A stretch of 64,000 bases of DNA from Novosphingobium taihuense (GTDB taxonomy: Bacteria; Pseudomonadota; Alphaproteobacteria; Sphingomonadales; Sphingomonadaceae). The DNA is taken from the NCBI RefSeq assembly GCF_007830315.1, contig NZ_VLKJ01000001.1, positions 186,001-250,000 of the forward strand. Reading direction: 5' to 3'. Below the pieces are notes generated by a model. The model saw nothing but the letters and a program-made list of their open reading frames with translations. It was not told the DNA's origin and ran no database searches. Below, piece by piece: positions 1 through 7,858 of the stretch. Within the stretch, counting starts at the first letter, position 1; every line of letters begins with the position of its first letter. The position numbers were made by a program, and so were the translations under genes.

Positions 1-316
1 CGCGAAGCGGAACCTCGATGTTCAGCAGCTTTTCGACCGCGAGCACATAGGAGTGCTCCATGCCAAGCGGCGAGCAGTAGTCCAGCCGGTCGAAATAGGG
101 TAGCGCCTGCAGGTAGGTCTTGTGCTCGATCAGCTTCTCGGTGCCGCGATGCAGCAGGCCGACGTGCGGATCGATGCGCTCTATGATCTCGCCGTCAAGC
201 TCCATCACCATGCGCAGCACGCCGTGCGCCGCCGGGTGCTGGGGCCCGAAGTTGATCGTGTAGTTGGTGATGACCTCGTCGCCTGTGGTCGGCGATTCCT
301 CGAGCGAGAAGCTCAT
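1..316 (-). CDS. nuoD: NADH-quinone oxidoreductase subunit D (partial, N-terminal 105 residues)
   Basis: This is the 49-kDa subunit of respiratory complex I, which helps build the quinone-binding site at the peripheral arm. Only the first 105 codons are in the window; the rest lies beyond position 1. The visible part carries the family signature [14 protein letters not shown] followed by a [10 protein letters not shown] segment and a YFDRLDY segment, all typical of NuoD. The ATG at 316 overlaps the nuoC stop codon (ATGA), so translation is probably coupled to nuoC. The reading frame is open to the window edge and nothing suggests damage. Confidence 0.96.
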   Translation of the reverse strand, partial: MSFSLEESPTTGDEVITNYTINFGPQHPAAHGVLRMVMELDGEIIERIDPHVGLLHRGTEKLIEHKTYLQALPYFDRLDYCSPLGMEHSYVLAVEKLLNIEVPLR

Positions 317-1155
317 GCGCCCTCTCCGTCAGTCTTGGCCGGACGATCATCGGTCGCCTTGGGCGCATCGGGTGCGTCCACGGCGGAATCCTTGCCATCC
401 GAAGGCTTTGCCGCCTCGGCGTTGGCCTTGTCGCCTGCGCCGGTATCGGCCTTACTGTCCGTGGTCTTGGGCTTGTCGACCGAAGCCGTGCCCTTGGTAT
501 CGGGCGCCGTGGCAACGGGAGCAGGCGCAGGCGGCGGCGTTACCGCTTTTTCATCGCCCGGCAGCACGTAGTCCGCGCCTTCCCACGGGCTCATGAAGTC
601 GAACTGGCGCAGGTCCTGCGCCAGCTGCACCGGCTCATAGACCACGCGCTTGTCTTCTTCCGAATAGCGCAGCTCGACATAGCCGGTCAGCGGGAAGTCC
701 TTGCGGAACGGATGTCCCTGGAAGCCGTAGTCGGTCAGGATGCGGCGGAGGTCCGGATTGCCCGCGAACAGCACGCCGAACATGTCGTAGACTTCGCGCT
801 CGTACCAGCCGGCGTTCGGCCAGAGCGTCGTCACGGTCGGCACCGGCGTCGCCTCGTCGGTCGAGGTCTTGACGATCACGCGATGGTTCTTCGTCACCGA
901 AAGCAGGCAATAGCAGACGTCGAAGCGTTCCGCCCGCTGCGGATAGTCGACGCCTGCGATGTCCATCAGCTGCTGGTATTCGTGATCGTCGCGCAGCAGG
1001 CGCAGCGCATCCTCGATGCTGTCACGCGCGACGGTGAGCAGGATTTCGCCATGCTCCTCGTCAGCCTTGACCAGCATCGCGCCGAGCGCAGCCGCCAGCG
1101 CATCCTTCACGCCCTCGTTCGAGGACCAGCGCGGCGCGGAGTGGAGAACGGTCAT
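313..1155 (-). CDS. nuoC: NADH-quinone oxidoreductase subunit C with long low-complexity C-terminal tail
   Basis: This is the 30-kDa peripheral subunit of complex I. The start is placed at the ATG at 1155 ([10 protein letters not shown]) because it overlaps the stop of the upstream small ORF in an ATGA; an in-frame ATG at 1170 is possible but lies inside that ORF. Residues about 15-200 form the NuoC domain, with the signature around [11 protein letters not shown] (117-127) and the [13 protein letters not shown] segment (147-159). Residues about 201-280 are a tail rich in Ala, Pro, Lys, Asp and Thr that a usual NuoC of about 200 residues lacks. The tail has no motif I recognise and is probably disordered. 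Confidence 0.95.
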   Translation of the reverse strand: MTVLHSAPRWSSNEGVKDALAAALGAMLVKADEEHGEILLTVARDSIEDALRLLRDDHEYQQLMDIAGVDYPQRAERFDVCYCLLSVTKNHRVIVKTSTDEATPVPTVTTLWPNAGWYEREVYDMFGVLFAGNPDLRRILTDYGFQGHPFRKDFPLTGYVELRYSEEDKRVVYEPVQLAQDLRQFDFMSPWEGADYVLPGDEKAVTPPPAPAPVATAPDTKGTASVDKPKTTDSKADTGAGDKANAEAAKPSDGKDSAVDAPDAPKATDDRPAKTDGEGA

Positions 1156-1364
1156 CCTGCGCTCCTGCAAAAAATGTTGCGAGCGAATACAGTTGCTCCA
1201 GCGAGTACGCCGATAGCTGTCAAACCAAACACCATCTGGATCAGTGCTGGTGAAGCAGCCACTGCTACGGCGCGCAGGCTGTCATAAGTCAATGCCACTA
1301 CTGGCAGAGTCTCAAGCATGATTATGCCAACAATGACTCGGGCTTTGCTGTTTGGCTCCGTCAT
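1152..1364 (-). CDS. 70-residue two-helix membrane protein embedded in the nuo operon
   Basis: I do not recognise this protein. It is 70 residues long, with two hydrophobic segments (about 10-26 and 40-60) that could span the membrane, a charged N-terminus and a short ARNIFC-type C-terminus. It sits exactly between nuoB and nuoC: its ATG overlaps the nuoB stop (ATGA at 1361-1364) and its TGA overlaps the nuoC ATG (1152-1155). Overlap on both sides argues that it is translated as part of the operon and is not a spurious frame. It is too small and unlike in sequence to be NuoK or NuoA. It might be a lineage-specific complex I accessory or assembly factor; this is inference from position only. 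Confidence 0.75.
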   Translation of the reverse strand: MTEPNSKARVIVGIIMLETLPVVALTYDSLRAVAVAASPALIQMVFGLTAIGVLAGATVFARNIFCRSAG

Positions 1365-1915
1365 CGCTCGATGGTCCCCGCGCGGCGGATCTTCCGCTGC
1401 AGCTGCATCACGCCATAGAGCAGCGCCTCGGCAGTCGGCGGGCAGCCGGGGACATAGATGTCCACGGGCACGATGCGGTCACAGCCGCGCACCACCGAAT
1501 AGCTGTAGTGATAATAGCCGCCGCCATTGGCGCACGACCCCATCGAGATCACGTATTTGGGGTCCGACATCTGATCGTAGACCTTGCGCAGTGCCGGGGC
1601 CATCTTGTTGCAAAGCGTTCCGGCCACGATCATCACGTCAGACTGGCGCGGAGAAGCGCGCGGGGCAACGCCGAAGCGCTCCATGTCGTAGCGGGGCATG
1701 TTGACGTGGATCATCTCGACCGCGCAGCAGGCAAGGCCGAAGGTCATCCACCACAGCGAGCCGGTGCGGGCCCACTGGAACAGCTCCTCGGTGCTGGTGA
1801 CGAGGAAGCCCTTGTCGTTGACCTCGGCATTGAGGCTGTCGAAAAACGCCTGATCGGGCGCGGCAACCGCGCCCTGATTTGCGGTGATGAGGGGAGACGT
1901 GGCCATGTTGCTCAT
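1361..1915 (-). CDS. nuoB: NADH-quinone oxidoreductase subunit B
   Basis: This is the complex I subunit that binds iron-sulfur cluster N2, the last cluster before quinone. The start chosen is the ATG at 1915 (MSNMATS), which overlaps the nuoA stop in an ATGA; a longer frame reaching 2005 would run deep into nuoA. The 184-residue product has the expected N2 ligands: adjacent Cys63-Cys64 (LACCAVEM), Cys128 (GSCANGG) and Cys158 (VPGCPPT). Length and motifs are normal. The roughly 40-residue N-terminal extension before the core is common in alphaproteobacteria. It is followed not by nuoC but by a small membrane ORF. Confidence 0.97.
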   Translation of the reverse strand: MSNMATSPLITANQGAVAAPDQAFFDSLNAEVNDKGFLVTSTEELFQWARTGSLWWMTFGLACCAVEMIHVNMPRYDMERFGVAPRASPRQSDVMIVAGTLCNKMAPALRKVYDQMSDPKYVISMGSCANGGGYYHYSYSVVRGCDRIVPVDIYVPGCPPTAEALLYGVMQLQRKIRRAGTIER

Positions 1916-2286
1916 TCCCAGTCCAGCGCGCCCTTCTTCCAGGCATAGATGAAGCCGATCACCAGTTCGCCGAGGAAGACCATCATGGTCGTCCACCCGG
2001 CCCAACCGGTTTCCTTCAGGCTGACGGCCCAGGGAAACAGGAACGCGGCTTCGAGATCGAAGATGATGAACAGGATCGCGACGAGATAGAACCGCACGTC
2101 AAACTGGCTGCGCGGATCTTCGAACGCGGGAAAGCCGCATTCATACTCGCTCAGCTTCTCGGCGTTCGGATTGTGAGCCCCCGTGAGGCGCGAAACGCCC
2201 ATGGGAAGGAACACGAATGCCGATGAAAGTGCCAGAGCGATCCCGAGGAAGATCAGGATCGGCAGGTATTGAGACAGATCGACCAA
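1912..2286 (-). CDS. nuoA: NADH-quinone oxidoreductase subunit A
   Basis: This is a small membrane subunit of complex I, 124 residues, with three transmembrane helices (about 8-28, 65-86 and 96-117). The loop between the first two helices holds the conserved [24 protein letters not shown] block with its Cys that lies near the quinone site. The start codon appears to be TTG at 2286: no ATG or GTG lies in frame upstream, and the encoded [10 protein letters not shown]-terminus looks complete. No strong Shine-Dalgarno precedes it. It is the first gene of the nuo operon. The 161 bp to the next gene upstream must hold the promoter, but I could not pick out convincing -35/-10 boxes. Confidence 0.95.
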   Translation of the reverse strand: MVDLSQYLPILIFLGIALALSSAFVFLPMGVSRLTGAHNPNAEKLSEYECGFPAFEDPRSQFDVRFYLVAILFIIFDLEAAFLFPWAVSLKETGWAGWTTMMVFLGELVIGFIYAWKKGALDWE

Positions 2287-2447
2287 AGGGCTGACTCGCG
2301 AAGCTGCAGGTTCGCCTGCGCCCTAGTCCCGACAGCGCGCCTGCGCAAGTGGTGTGCAATGCGGTAAGGGCGGAATTGCCCGTCCTTTTCGCGCAGACCT
2401 GAAGGGCCCGACACTTGGCCGCAGACAATCGAATTCGTATGTGTCGC

Positions 2448-3881
2448 TTACTTCAGCTGCATCTTGAGCGTCCGAGCCGTCGCGGCGCCGTAAGGAGGCT
2501 TCAGCCCAGCAATCTTGGCCAGATCGATCTTCGGCTGGCTATAGACTGCGCGCGCATGGCTGAATGACCGGAAACCCTCGACGCCGTGGTAGCTGCCCAT
2601 CCCCGAAGGCCCCACCCCGCCGAACGGCAAATCGTCCGCCGAGACATGAAAAATAACATCGTTGACGGTCACACCGCCCGAGATCGTCCGCGTCAGCACC
2701 GTCTCGCGCTCGGAAGAATCCTCGCCGAAGTAATAGAGGCCCAGCGGCCGGTCATGCGCATTGATGTAATCGATGGCCTGGTCGATCCGCGAGTACGTCT
2801 TCACCGGCAGGACCGGCCCGAAGATCTCGTCCTGCATGACCTTCATGTCGTCAGTCACGTTGCGCAGGATGGTCAGGGGCAGCTTGTTGCCGTTCGATCC
2901 CTCGAAGTTCTCGTTCCCCGGATTGACGACGATGGCCTCCGCGCCCTTGGCCACGGCATCATCGACAAGACCCACCAGCCGGTCACGGTGCCGCCGGTTG
3001 ATCACCGAGGTATAGTCGTCATTGGCCAGTAGCGTCGGATACATCTGCGCAACGCTCGCCTGCACTGCGCCGATGGCCTTGTGCTCCAGTTCCTCGGGCA
3101 CAAGCATGTAGTCCGGCGCAAGGCAGATCTGCCCCGCGTTCATCATCTTGCCCAGCGCGATCCGCTCCGCTGCCTTCGCCACATCGGCGCTACGGCCCAG
3201 GATCGTTGGCGACTTGCCTCCAAGTTCCAGCGTCACCGGCACAAGATTGTTCGCAGCCGCGTGCAGCACATGCTTGCCGATCGAGGTCGCTCCGGTGAAC
3301 AGCAGGTGATCGAACGGCAAAGAGCAGAAGTCCTGCCCGGTCTGCGGCCCGCCAAGAATAACGGCCACTTCATCCTCGCCGAAGAACTTCGGAAACAGCT
3401 CGGCCATCAGTTCCGAAGTCCGCTCGGTAAACTCGCTGGGCTTGAGCATTGCGCGGTTACCCGCCGCAAAGGCCTGCGCCAGCGGCCCCATCGTCAGACC
3501 CACCGGAAAATTCCACGGCGCAACGACGCCGATCACGCCCTTGGGCTCGTAGCGGACCTCGGCCCGCGCGCCCAACAGGTTCAGCGGAAACGCCACATGC
3601 CGCTTCTCGGGCCTGCTCCACGCCTTCATCCGCTTCTGCGAATAGCGGATAAGGCTGATTGATGGCATCACATCGGTCAGCATCGACTGCTCGTGACTGC
3701 GATGGCCGAAGTCGGCGCTCATCGCGCGGGCGAAGTCCTCGCCATGCTCCAGCATCATCCGCGCGCAACGCTCAAGCCGGTCGTGCCGGACAGAAAGCGG
3801 TTCTGGCCGCGCTGCCGTGAATGCCTTGCGCTGCTTGCCCAACGCCGCCAACATCTCGTCGCGCGAAGTTTCCTCGAGCAT
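2448..3881 (-). CDS. Coniferyl-aldehyde-dehydrogenase-like NAD(P)-dependent aldehyde dehydrogenase
   Basis: This 477-residue protein is a full-length member of the aldehyde dehydrogenase superfamily, which oxidises aldehydes to carboxylic acids with NAD(P)+. Visible catalytic elements are PWNFP with Asn124, the LELGGKSP motif with general base Glu219, and GQIC with nucleophile Cys253. The compact length and the MPSISLIRYSQKRMKAWSRP N-terminal style resemble the coniferyl aldehyde dehydrogenase (CalB) group used in aromatic aldehyde breakdown. Exact substrate is not decided by sequence. It lies 21 bp downstream of the prepilin peptidase gene on the same strand, with no evident functional link, and is convergent with nothing; nuo follows downstream on the same strand. 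Confidence 0.88.
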   Translation of the reverse strand: MLEETSRDEMLAALGKQRKAFTAARPEPLSVRHDRLERCARMMLEHGEDFARAMSADFGHRSHEQSMLTDVMPSISLIRYSQKRMKAWSRPEKRHVAFPLNLLGARAEVRYEPKGVIGVVAPWNFPVGLTMGPLAQAFAAGNRAMLKPSEFTERTSELMAELFPKFFGEDEVAVILGGPQTGQDFCSLPFDHLLFTGATSIGKHVLHAAANNLVPVTLELGGKSPTILGRSADVAKAAERIALGKMMNAGQICLAPDYMLVPEELEHKAIGAVQASVAQMYPTLLANDDYTSVINRRHRDRLVGLVDDAVAKGAEAIVVNPGNENFEGSNGNKLPLTILRNVTDDMKVMQDEIFGPVLPVKTYSRIDQAIDYINAHDRPLGLYYFGEDSSERETVLTRTISGGVTVNDVIFHVSADDLPFGGVGPSGMGSYHGVEGFRSFSHARAVYSQPKIDLAKIAGLKPPYGAATARTLKMQLK

Positions 3882-3902
3882 TCCTGTCTCCCCCGAATCG
3901 CG

Positions 3903-4700
3903 TCATCCCAGCCCTTGCAGCAGGAACAGCGGCCATGCCGTAGCGGCAAGGCAGGTTCCAAGCGGCAGCGCCGTTTCGGCATCGATCTTACGCTTGCTTA
4001 CAAGCATGACAATAGCCGCCGCGATCCCCAGAATGCTCGCCCCCAGCATGACCTCGACCACGCCGAGCGGCCCAAGCCATATACCAATTGCGCCAAGCAA
4101 GGGCGGATCGCCCGACCCCATGCCCTCACGCCCGCGCGCCTTCAGGTAAAACCGCGCGATCAGCCACAGCATCAGGAACCCCAGCGCCGCGCCCCCTGCA
4201 GCGATCAACACTGGCCCTACGTCCTGTTCAAACCACGCCCGCGCCAGCACCACCAGCCCGCCACTCCCTGCCAGCCAGCCGACGAGCACTCTCGGCAGCC
4301 ACAGATGACGCAGGTCGAGCAATGCCAGCAGCAGCAGTTGCCAGCCCAGCAGCATCGCCGCCAGGACCAGCCCTTCGCGCGCCACCAGCACCGCTCCGAT
4401 GCCCACTGCCGCGCCGCCGAGTTCGCAGGCCAGTTGCCCCCTGCCGATCCGAGCTCCGCAGGCGCGGCACTTGCCCCGCTGCGCCAGCCACGAGAGTACC
4501 GGCACCAGTTCCATCACGGTCAGCGCCTTGCCACATCCGTCGCAGGCCGAGCGCCCGGTCACCACCGAGCGCCCCTCCGGCATTCGGACCAGCGCCGCGC
4601 CGAGGAAACTGCCGACAATCGCGCCCAGAACGGATGCACCGATCAGCGCAATTCCGGGCGATGGTGGCAAAAATGCAGGGTCTAGCATCCGTTCTACCAA
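3903..4700 (-). CDS. Prepilin leader peptidase / A24 family aspartyl peptidase
   Basis: This 265-residue polytopic membrane protein resembles type IV prepilin peptidases (PilD/GspO), which cleave prepilin leaders and often N-methylate the new N-terminus. The methylase-associated N-terminal domain has the zinc-type pairs Cys53/Cys56 and Cys78/Cys81. The two catalytic aspartates are Asp129 (in ALLDLRHLWLP) and Asp198 (in GMGSGDPPLLG). In most family members a Lys follows the second Asp by two residues (GDxK); here it is Pro200. About seven hydrophobic segments are present. No pilin or secretion genes are nearby. Starts at 4700 (MVERMLDP) or 4688 are both possible. It is divergent from the thiolase gene at 4804. 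Confidence 0.86.
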   Translation of the reverse strand: MVERMLDPAFLPPSPGIALIGASVLGAIVGSFLGAALVRMPEGRSVVTGRSACDGCGKALTVMELVPVLSWLAQRGKCRACGARIGRGQLACELGGAAVGIGAVLVAREGLVLAAMLLGWQLLLLALLDLRHLWLPRVLVGWLAGSGGLVVLARAWFEQDVGPVLIAAGGAALGFLMLWLIARFYLKARGREGMGSGDPPLLGAIGIWLGPLGVVEVMLGASILGIAAAIVMLVSKRKIDAETALPLGTCLAATAWPLFLLQGLG

Positions 4701-4803
4701 TGCCCCATTTGCGTTCGCTGCAGTGCAGCACTATGTACCCACTCGAAGAGCGGGCGCACACAAGCCCGCCCATCAGCACCCAAACGCAAGGGGCCGTCAA
4801 GCC

Positions 4804-6000
4804 ATGGCACAGTTCTCGTCCGCCGATCCCGTTGTCATCCTGTCCTATGCCCGCACCCCGATGGGCGCGATGCAGGGCGCTCTCGCCGATGTCGCCGCCA
4901 CCGATCTCGGGGCCACTGCCGTCAAGGCCGCAGTGGAACGTGCTGGCGTCGCGCCTGACAGCATCGAACGCATCTACATGGGCTGTGTCCTGCCTGCGGG
5001 CCTCGGCCAGGCCCCTGCCCGTCAGGCCGCAATCAAGGCTGGCCTGCCCAAGTCGGTTCAGGCGACCACGGTGAACAAGGTCTGCGGCTCGGGCATGCAG
5101 ACGATCATCATGGGCGCCGAAGCCCTCGCATCGGGCAGCGTTGACGTTGTCGTCGCTGGCGGCATGGAATCGATGACCAACGCCCCGTACCTGCTCAAGA
5201 AGCACCGCTCGGGCGCCCGCATCGGCCATGACACCGCGTATGACCACATGTTCCTCGACGGTCTGGAAGACGCCTACGAAGCCGGTCGCGCCATGGGCAC
5301 CTTCGCGCAGGATACTGCCAATGCCTACCAGCTCACCCGCGAACAGCAGGACACCTACACCGTCGAATCGCTCCGCCGCGCGCAGGCGGCCGTTGCCGAC
5401 GGCACCTTCAAGGACGAGATCGCACCGGTCACGGTGAAGACCCGCGCCGGCGAAGTCACCGTCGATACCGACGAAGCGCCCGGCAAGGGCCGCCCCGACA
5501 AGATCCCCTCGCTCAAGCCAGCCTTCGCCAAGGATGGTACGATTACCGCCGCAACCTCGTCGTCGATTTCCGATGGCGCGGCCGCCGTCGTGCTCGCCCG
5601 TGAAAGCGTCGCCAAGGCCGCAGGCCTCGCGCCCGTCGCCAAGGTCGTTGCCCTTGCTGCCCACGCGCAGGAGCCCAAGGACTTCACCGTCGCTCCGGTC
5701 GGCGCGATCAAGAAGGTGCTCGAAAAGGCTGGCTGGTCGATCGCCGACGTTGACCTGTTCGAAGTCAACGAGGCCTTCGCCTGCGTCGCCATGTTCGCGA
5801 TGCATGATCTCGGCATCCCCCACGAAAAGATCAACGTCCACGGCGGCGCGACGGCTCTGGGCCACCCGATCGGCGCTTCGGGCACCCGCATCGTCACCAC
5901 CCTGATCGCCGCGCTGAAGAAGCACGGCCTCAAGAAGGGCGTCGCCAGCCTCTGCATCGGCGGCGGCGAAGCGACTGCACTGGCGATCGAACTCGTCTGA
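4804..6000 (+). CDS. Acetyl-CoA acetyltransferase (biosynthetic-type thiolase)
   Basis: This thiolase of 398 residues condenses two acetyl-CoA to acetoacetyl-CoA or runs the reverse cleavage. The acyl-accepting nucleophile is Cys94 (NKVCGSGMQ), the catalytic His is His354 (GHPIGASG), the NEAFA motif is present, and the second catalytic Cys is Cys384 (CIGGGEATA). The open frame extends upstream to 4399, but that part is opposite the prepilin peptidase gene; the ATG at 4804 gives the normal MAQFSSADPVVILSYARTPMG start. It is a stand-alone gene followed by a strong hairpin terminator. It could serve ketone-body, polyhydroxyalkanoate or isoleucine metabolism; no partner gene is adjacent to decide. 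Confidence 0.95.
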   Translation: MAQFSSADPVVILSYARTPMGAMQGALADVAATDLGATAVKAAVERAGVAPDSIERIYMGCVLPAGLGQAPARQAAIKAGLPKSVQATTVNKVCGSGMQTIIMGAEALASGSVDVVVAGGMESMTNAPYLLKKHRSGARIGHDTAYDHMFLDGLEDAYEAGRAMGTFAQDTANAYQLTREQQDTYTVESLRRAQAAVADGTFKDEIAPVTVKTRAGEVTVDTDEAPGKGRPDKIPSLKPAFAKDGTITAATSSSISDGAAAVVLARESVAKAAGLAPVAKVVALAAHAQEPKDFTVAPVGAIKKVLEKAGWSIADVDLFEVNEAFACVAMFAMHDLGIPHEKINVHGGATALGHPIGASGTRIVTTLIAALKKHGLKKGVASLCIGGGEATALAIELV

Positions 6001-6020
6001 CGCCGGGCACCTCGCCCAAA

Positions 6021-6058
6021 AACGAAAACCCCGGTCGCAAGGCCGGGGTTTTTCGTTT
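6021..6058. terminator. Bidirectional Rho-independent terminator between thiolase and SH3-protein genes
   Basis: A GC-rich stem (AAAACCCCGG at 6025-6034 pairing with CCGGGGTTTT at 6043-6052) is flanked by A-runs on the left and T-runs on the right, extended by AACG/CGTT. It lies between two convergent genes (thiolase ending at 6000, SH3 protein ending at 6078) and can end transcription from both sides. Confidence 0.88.
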
Positions 6059-6077
6059 CAAGCCCTGACGTTGATCC

Positions 6078-6572
6078 TCAGGGCTGCCCAGCTCCCCACA
6101 CCGCACTTGCGCGGACAAAGCCCTTGCGCCCGTCGACGTCGAAAGCGCACCACCCGGCCTTGCAATCGCCGATCTTGCCCATCACGCCCGGAGCCACGCG
6201 CCACAACAGCCGACCCGTTCCGTCCTTGTTCTCGCGCAGCGCGGTGATGCTGCCCTTGACGATGCCGGTCCGCTCGCGGCTCAGGAACTGCTGCAGCACC
6301 CAGCCGCGTGCGCCGTCCGGATCCTCGACCAGCCGCCAGCCACCCATCAGGCGCAGCACCTTCATCGGCACGCCCTTGCGCGTATAGGTCCAGTTGATGC
6401 GATACTCGCGCCCCGGTCCGACACGCATGTTCGCCGTGTCCTTGCGGGTAGAGACCCAGTAAGGCACGCCATCATCCGTATCCTGCGCATGGAGCGTGCC
6501 TGCGGGGCCGAACGCCACGGAAACAAGGATTGCAATGACTGCGGCAAGAAGCCGGGCGTAACTCTTGGTCAT
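6078..6572 (-). CDS. Secreted SH3-domain protein
   Basis: This 164-residue protein has a clear Sec signal peptide (MTKSYARLLAAVIAILVSVAF...LHAQ, cleavage about residue 29-30) and two bacterial SH3-like (SH3_4 type) repeats: one around NMRVGPGREYRINWTY (near 48-63) and a second around GIVKGSITALRENKDG to the end, with a pair of Cys in GDCKAGWCAF that may form a disulfide. Such periplasmic proteins usually bind cell-wall peptides or act as adaptors; no enzymatic domain is present. The open frame extends to 6689, but the ATG at 6572 directly precedes the signal peptide. It is divergent from the 2-hydroxyacid dehydrogenase gene. Confidence 0.85.
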   Translation of the reverse strand: MTKSYARLLAAVIAILVSVAFGPAGTLHAQDTDDGVPYWVSTRKDTANMRVGPGREYRINWTYTRKGVPMKVLRLMGGWRLVEDPDGARGWVLQQFLSRERTGIVKGSITALRENKDGTGRLLWRVAPGVMGKIGDCKAGWCAFDVDGRKGFVRASAVWGAGQP

Positions 6573-6687
6573 GGTCCAGCCGTCGCAAAAATGTCGGCGC
6601 AGGGCAACACCGCACAACCTGCTGTCCACCATTGCGCGCGTTCGCACCGCTTGACCGGTGGCGGTCCTGCGGCCTAGCTTCGCCTCC

Positions 6688-7707
6688 ATGCCCAGTTCCG
6701 CCGACTATCGCCCGACCCGCCGCGTCGACGGCATTCCCCGCGTCGTCGTCACCCGCCGTCTCCTGCCCGAAACGGAGGCCCGGATGAGCGAACTGTTCGA
6801 TGTCACGCTCAGCGCCGACGATCGCGCGATGAGTCGCGACCGGCTCGTCGAGGCGATGCAGACGGCCCACGTCCTCGTCCCCACCGTCACCGACCGGATC
6901 GACGCCGCGATGATCGCGGAAGCTGGCCCGCAGCTCGGCCTGATCGCCAATTTCGGGGCCGGTACGGAACATATCGATCTCTCGGCAGCCCGCGCCCGCA
7001 AGATCATCGTCACCAACACCCCCGGCGTCTTCACCGACGATACCGCCGACATGACCATTGCGCTGATCATCTCGGTGGCGCGGCGCCTCAACTATGGCGG
7101 ACGGACGCTGCGCGCGGGCAAGTGGGAAGGCTGGGCGCCATCGACCATGCTCGGACACCGCCTTGCCGGAAAGACGCTCGCCATCGTCGGTATGGGCCGC
7201 ATCGGACAGGCCGTAGCCTATCGCGCGCGTGCCTTTGGCCTCAACGTCGTCTACCACAGCCGCCACCGTTTGCCCGAAGCGCTCGAGACGATGTTCGGTG
7301 CCCGCTTCGAACCCGATCTCGACACGCTCGTTGGTGAGGCCGACATCCTCACGCTGCACTGTCCTGCCACGCCCGAAACGCACCACATGATCGATGCCCG
7401 GCGGATCGCCCTGATGAAGCCCGAGGCCTATCTGGTGAACACCGCGCGCGGCACGCTGGTCGAGGAAGAGGCGCTTATCCAGGCGCTCGTTGAAGGACGC
7501 ATCGGCGGCGCAGGTCTTGATGTCTTCGAACACGAGCCGCAGGTCGATGCCCGCCTGCTGGCACACCACAACGTCGCTATCCTGCCGCACATGGGCAGCG
7601 CGACGTTTGAGGGACGGCAAGCCTCGGGCGACAAGGTCATCGCCAATATCCGCTTCTGGGCCGATGGCCACCGTCCGCCCGATCAGGTGCTTGAAGGCCT
7701 CGTCTGA
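6688..7707 (+). CDS. D-2-hydroxyacid dehydrogenase (glyoxylate/hydroxypyruvate reductase-like)
   Basis: This 339-residue NAD(P)H-dependent dehydrogenase reduces 2-keto acids to D-2-hydroxy acids; the sequence is closest in style to the glycerate/glyoxylate/hydroxypyruvate reductase group. The Rossmann motif is VGMGRIGQAV (168-177). The catalytic triad is visible as Arg254 (NTARGTLVEE), Glu283 (DVFEHEP) and His301 (LPHMGSATFEGR). The start at 6688 (MPSSADY) is preferred over 6658, which lies close to the promoter side of the divergent SH3 gene. It is a single-gene unit. The specific keto acid cannot be told from sequence alone. Confidence 0.9.
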   Translation: MPSSADYRPTRRVDGIPRVVVTRRLLPETEARMSELFDVTLSADDRAMSRDRLVEAMQTAHVLVPTVTDRIDAAMIAEAGPQLGLIANFGAGTEHIDLSAARARKIIVTNTPGVFTDDTADMTIALIISVARRLNYGGRTLRAGKWEGWAPSTMLGHRLAGKTLAIVGMGRIGQAVAYRARAFGLNVVYHSRHRLPEALETMFGARFEPDLDTLVGEADILTLHCPATPETHHMIDARRIALMKPEAYLVNTARGTLVEEEALIQALVEGRIGGAGLDVFEHEPQVDARLLAHHNVAILPHMGSATFEGRQASGDKVIANIRFWADGHRPPDQVLEGLV

Positions 7708-7821
7708 CCCTTTCACGGCGTCAGATTCAACGTCCTTTCGTCGCATTTCGCACAACAAACGTTTTCGCGCGCGCTTGTGCGCTGCCGCATTGTTGCTTTA
7801 AGGCCGCTCGCGGAGAGTATC

Positions 7822-7836
7822 TGGCACAGATAGCGC
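7822..7836 (+). promoter_or_regulatory. Possible sigma-54 (-24/-12) promoter upstream of amt
   Basis: The sequence TGGCACAGATAGCGC has a perfect -24 element (TGGCAC) and GG-N10-GC spacing expected for RpoN promoters, but the -12 element (GCGC instead of TTGC) is degenerate. Ammonium transporter genes are often nitrogen-regulated through RpoN/NtrC. Against it: a start site 12 bp downstream would fall inside the Shine-Dalgarno GAGGGGGAG (7842-7850), so this remains weak. Confidence 0.25.
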
Positions 7837-7858
7837 TGTGCGAGGGGGAGAGCTGTAC

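Noticed and set aside
4228..5925. A 565-codon minus-strand frame across the prepilin peptidase and thiolase genes
   Set aside because: It overlaps two clear genes in other frames and shows no recognisable domain.
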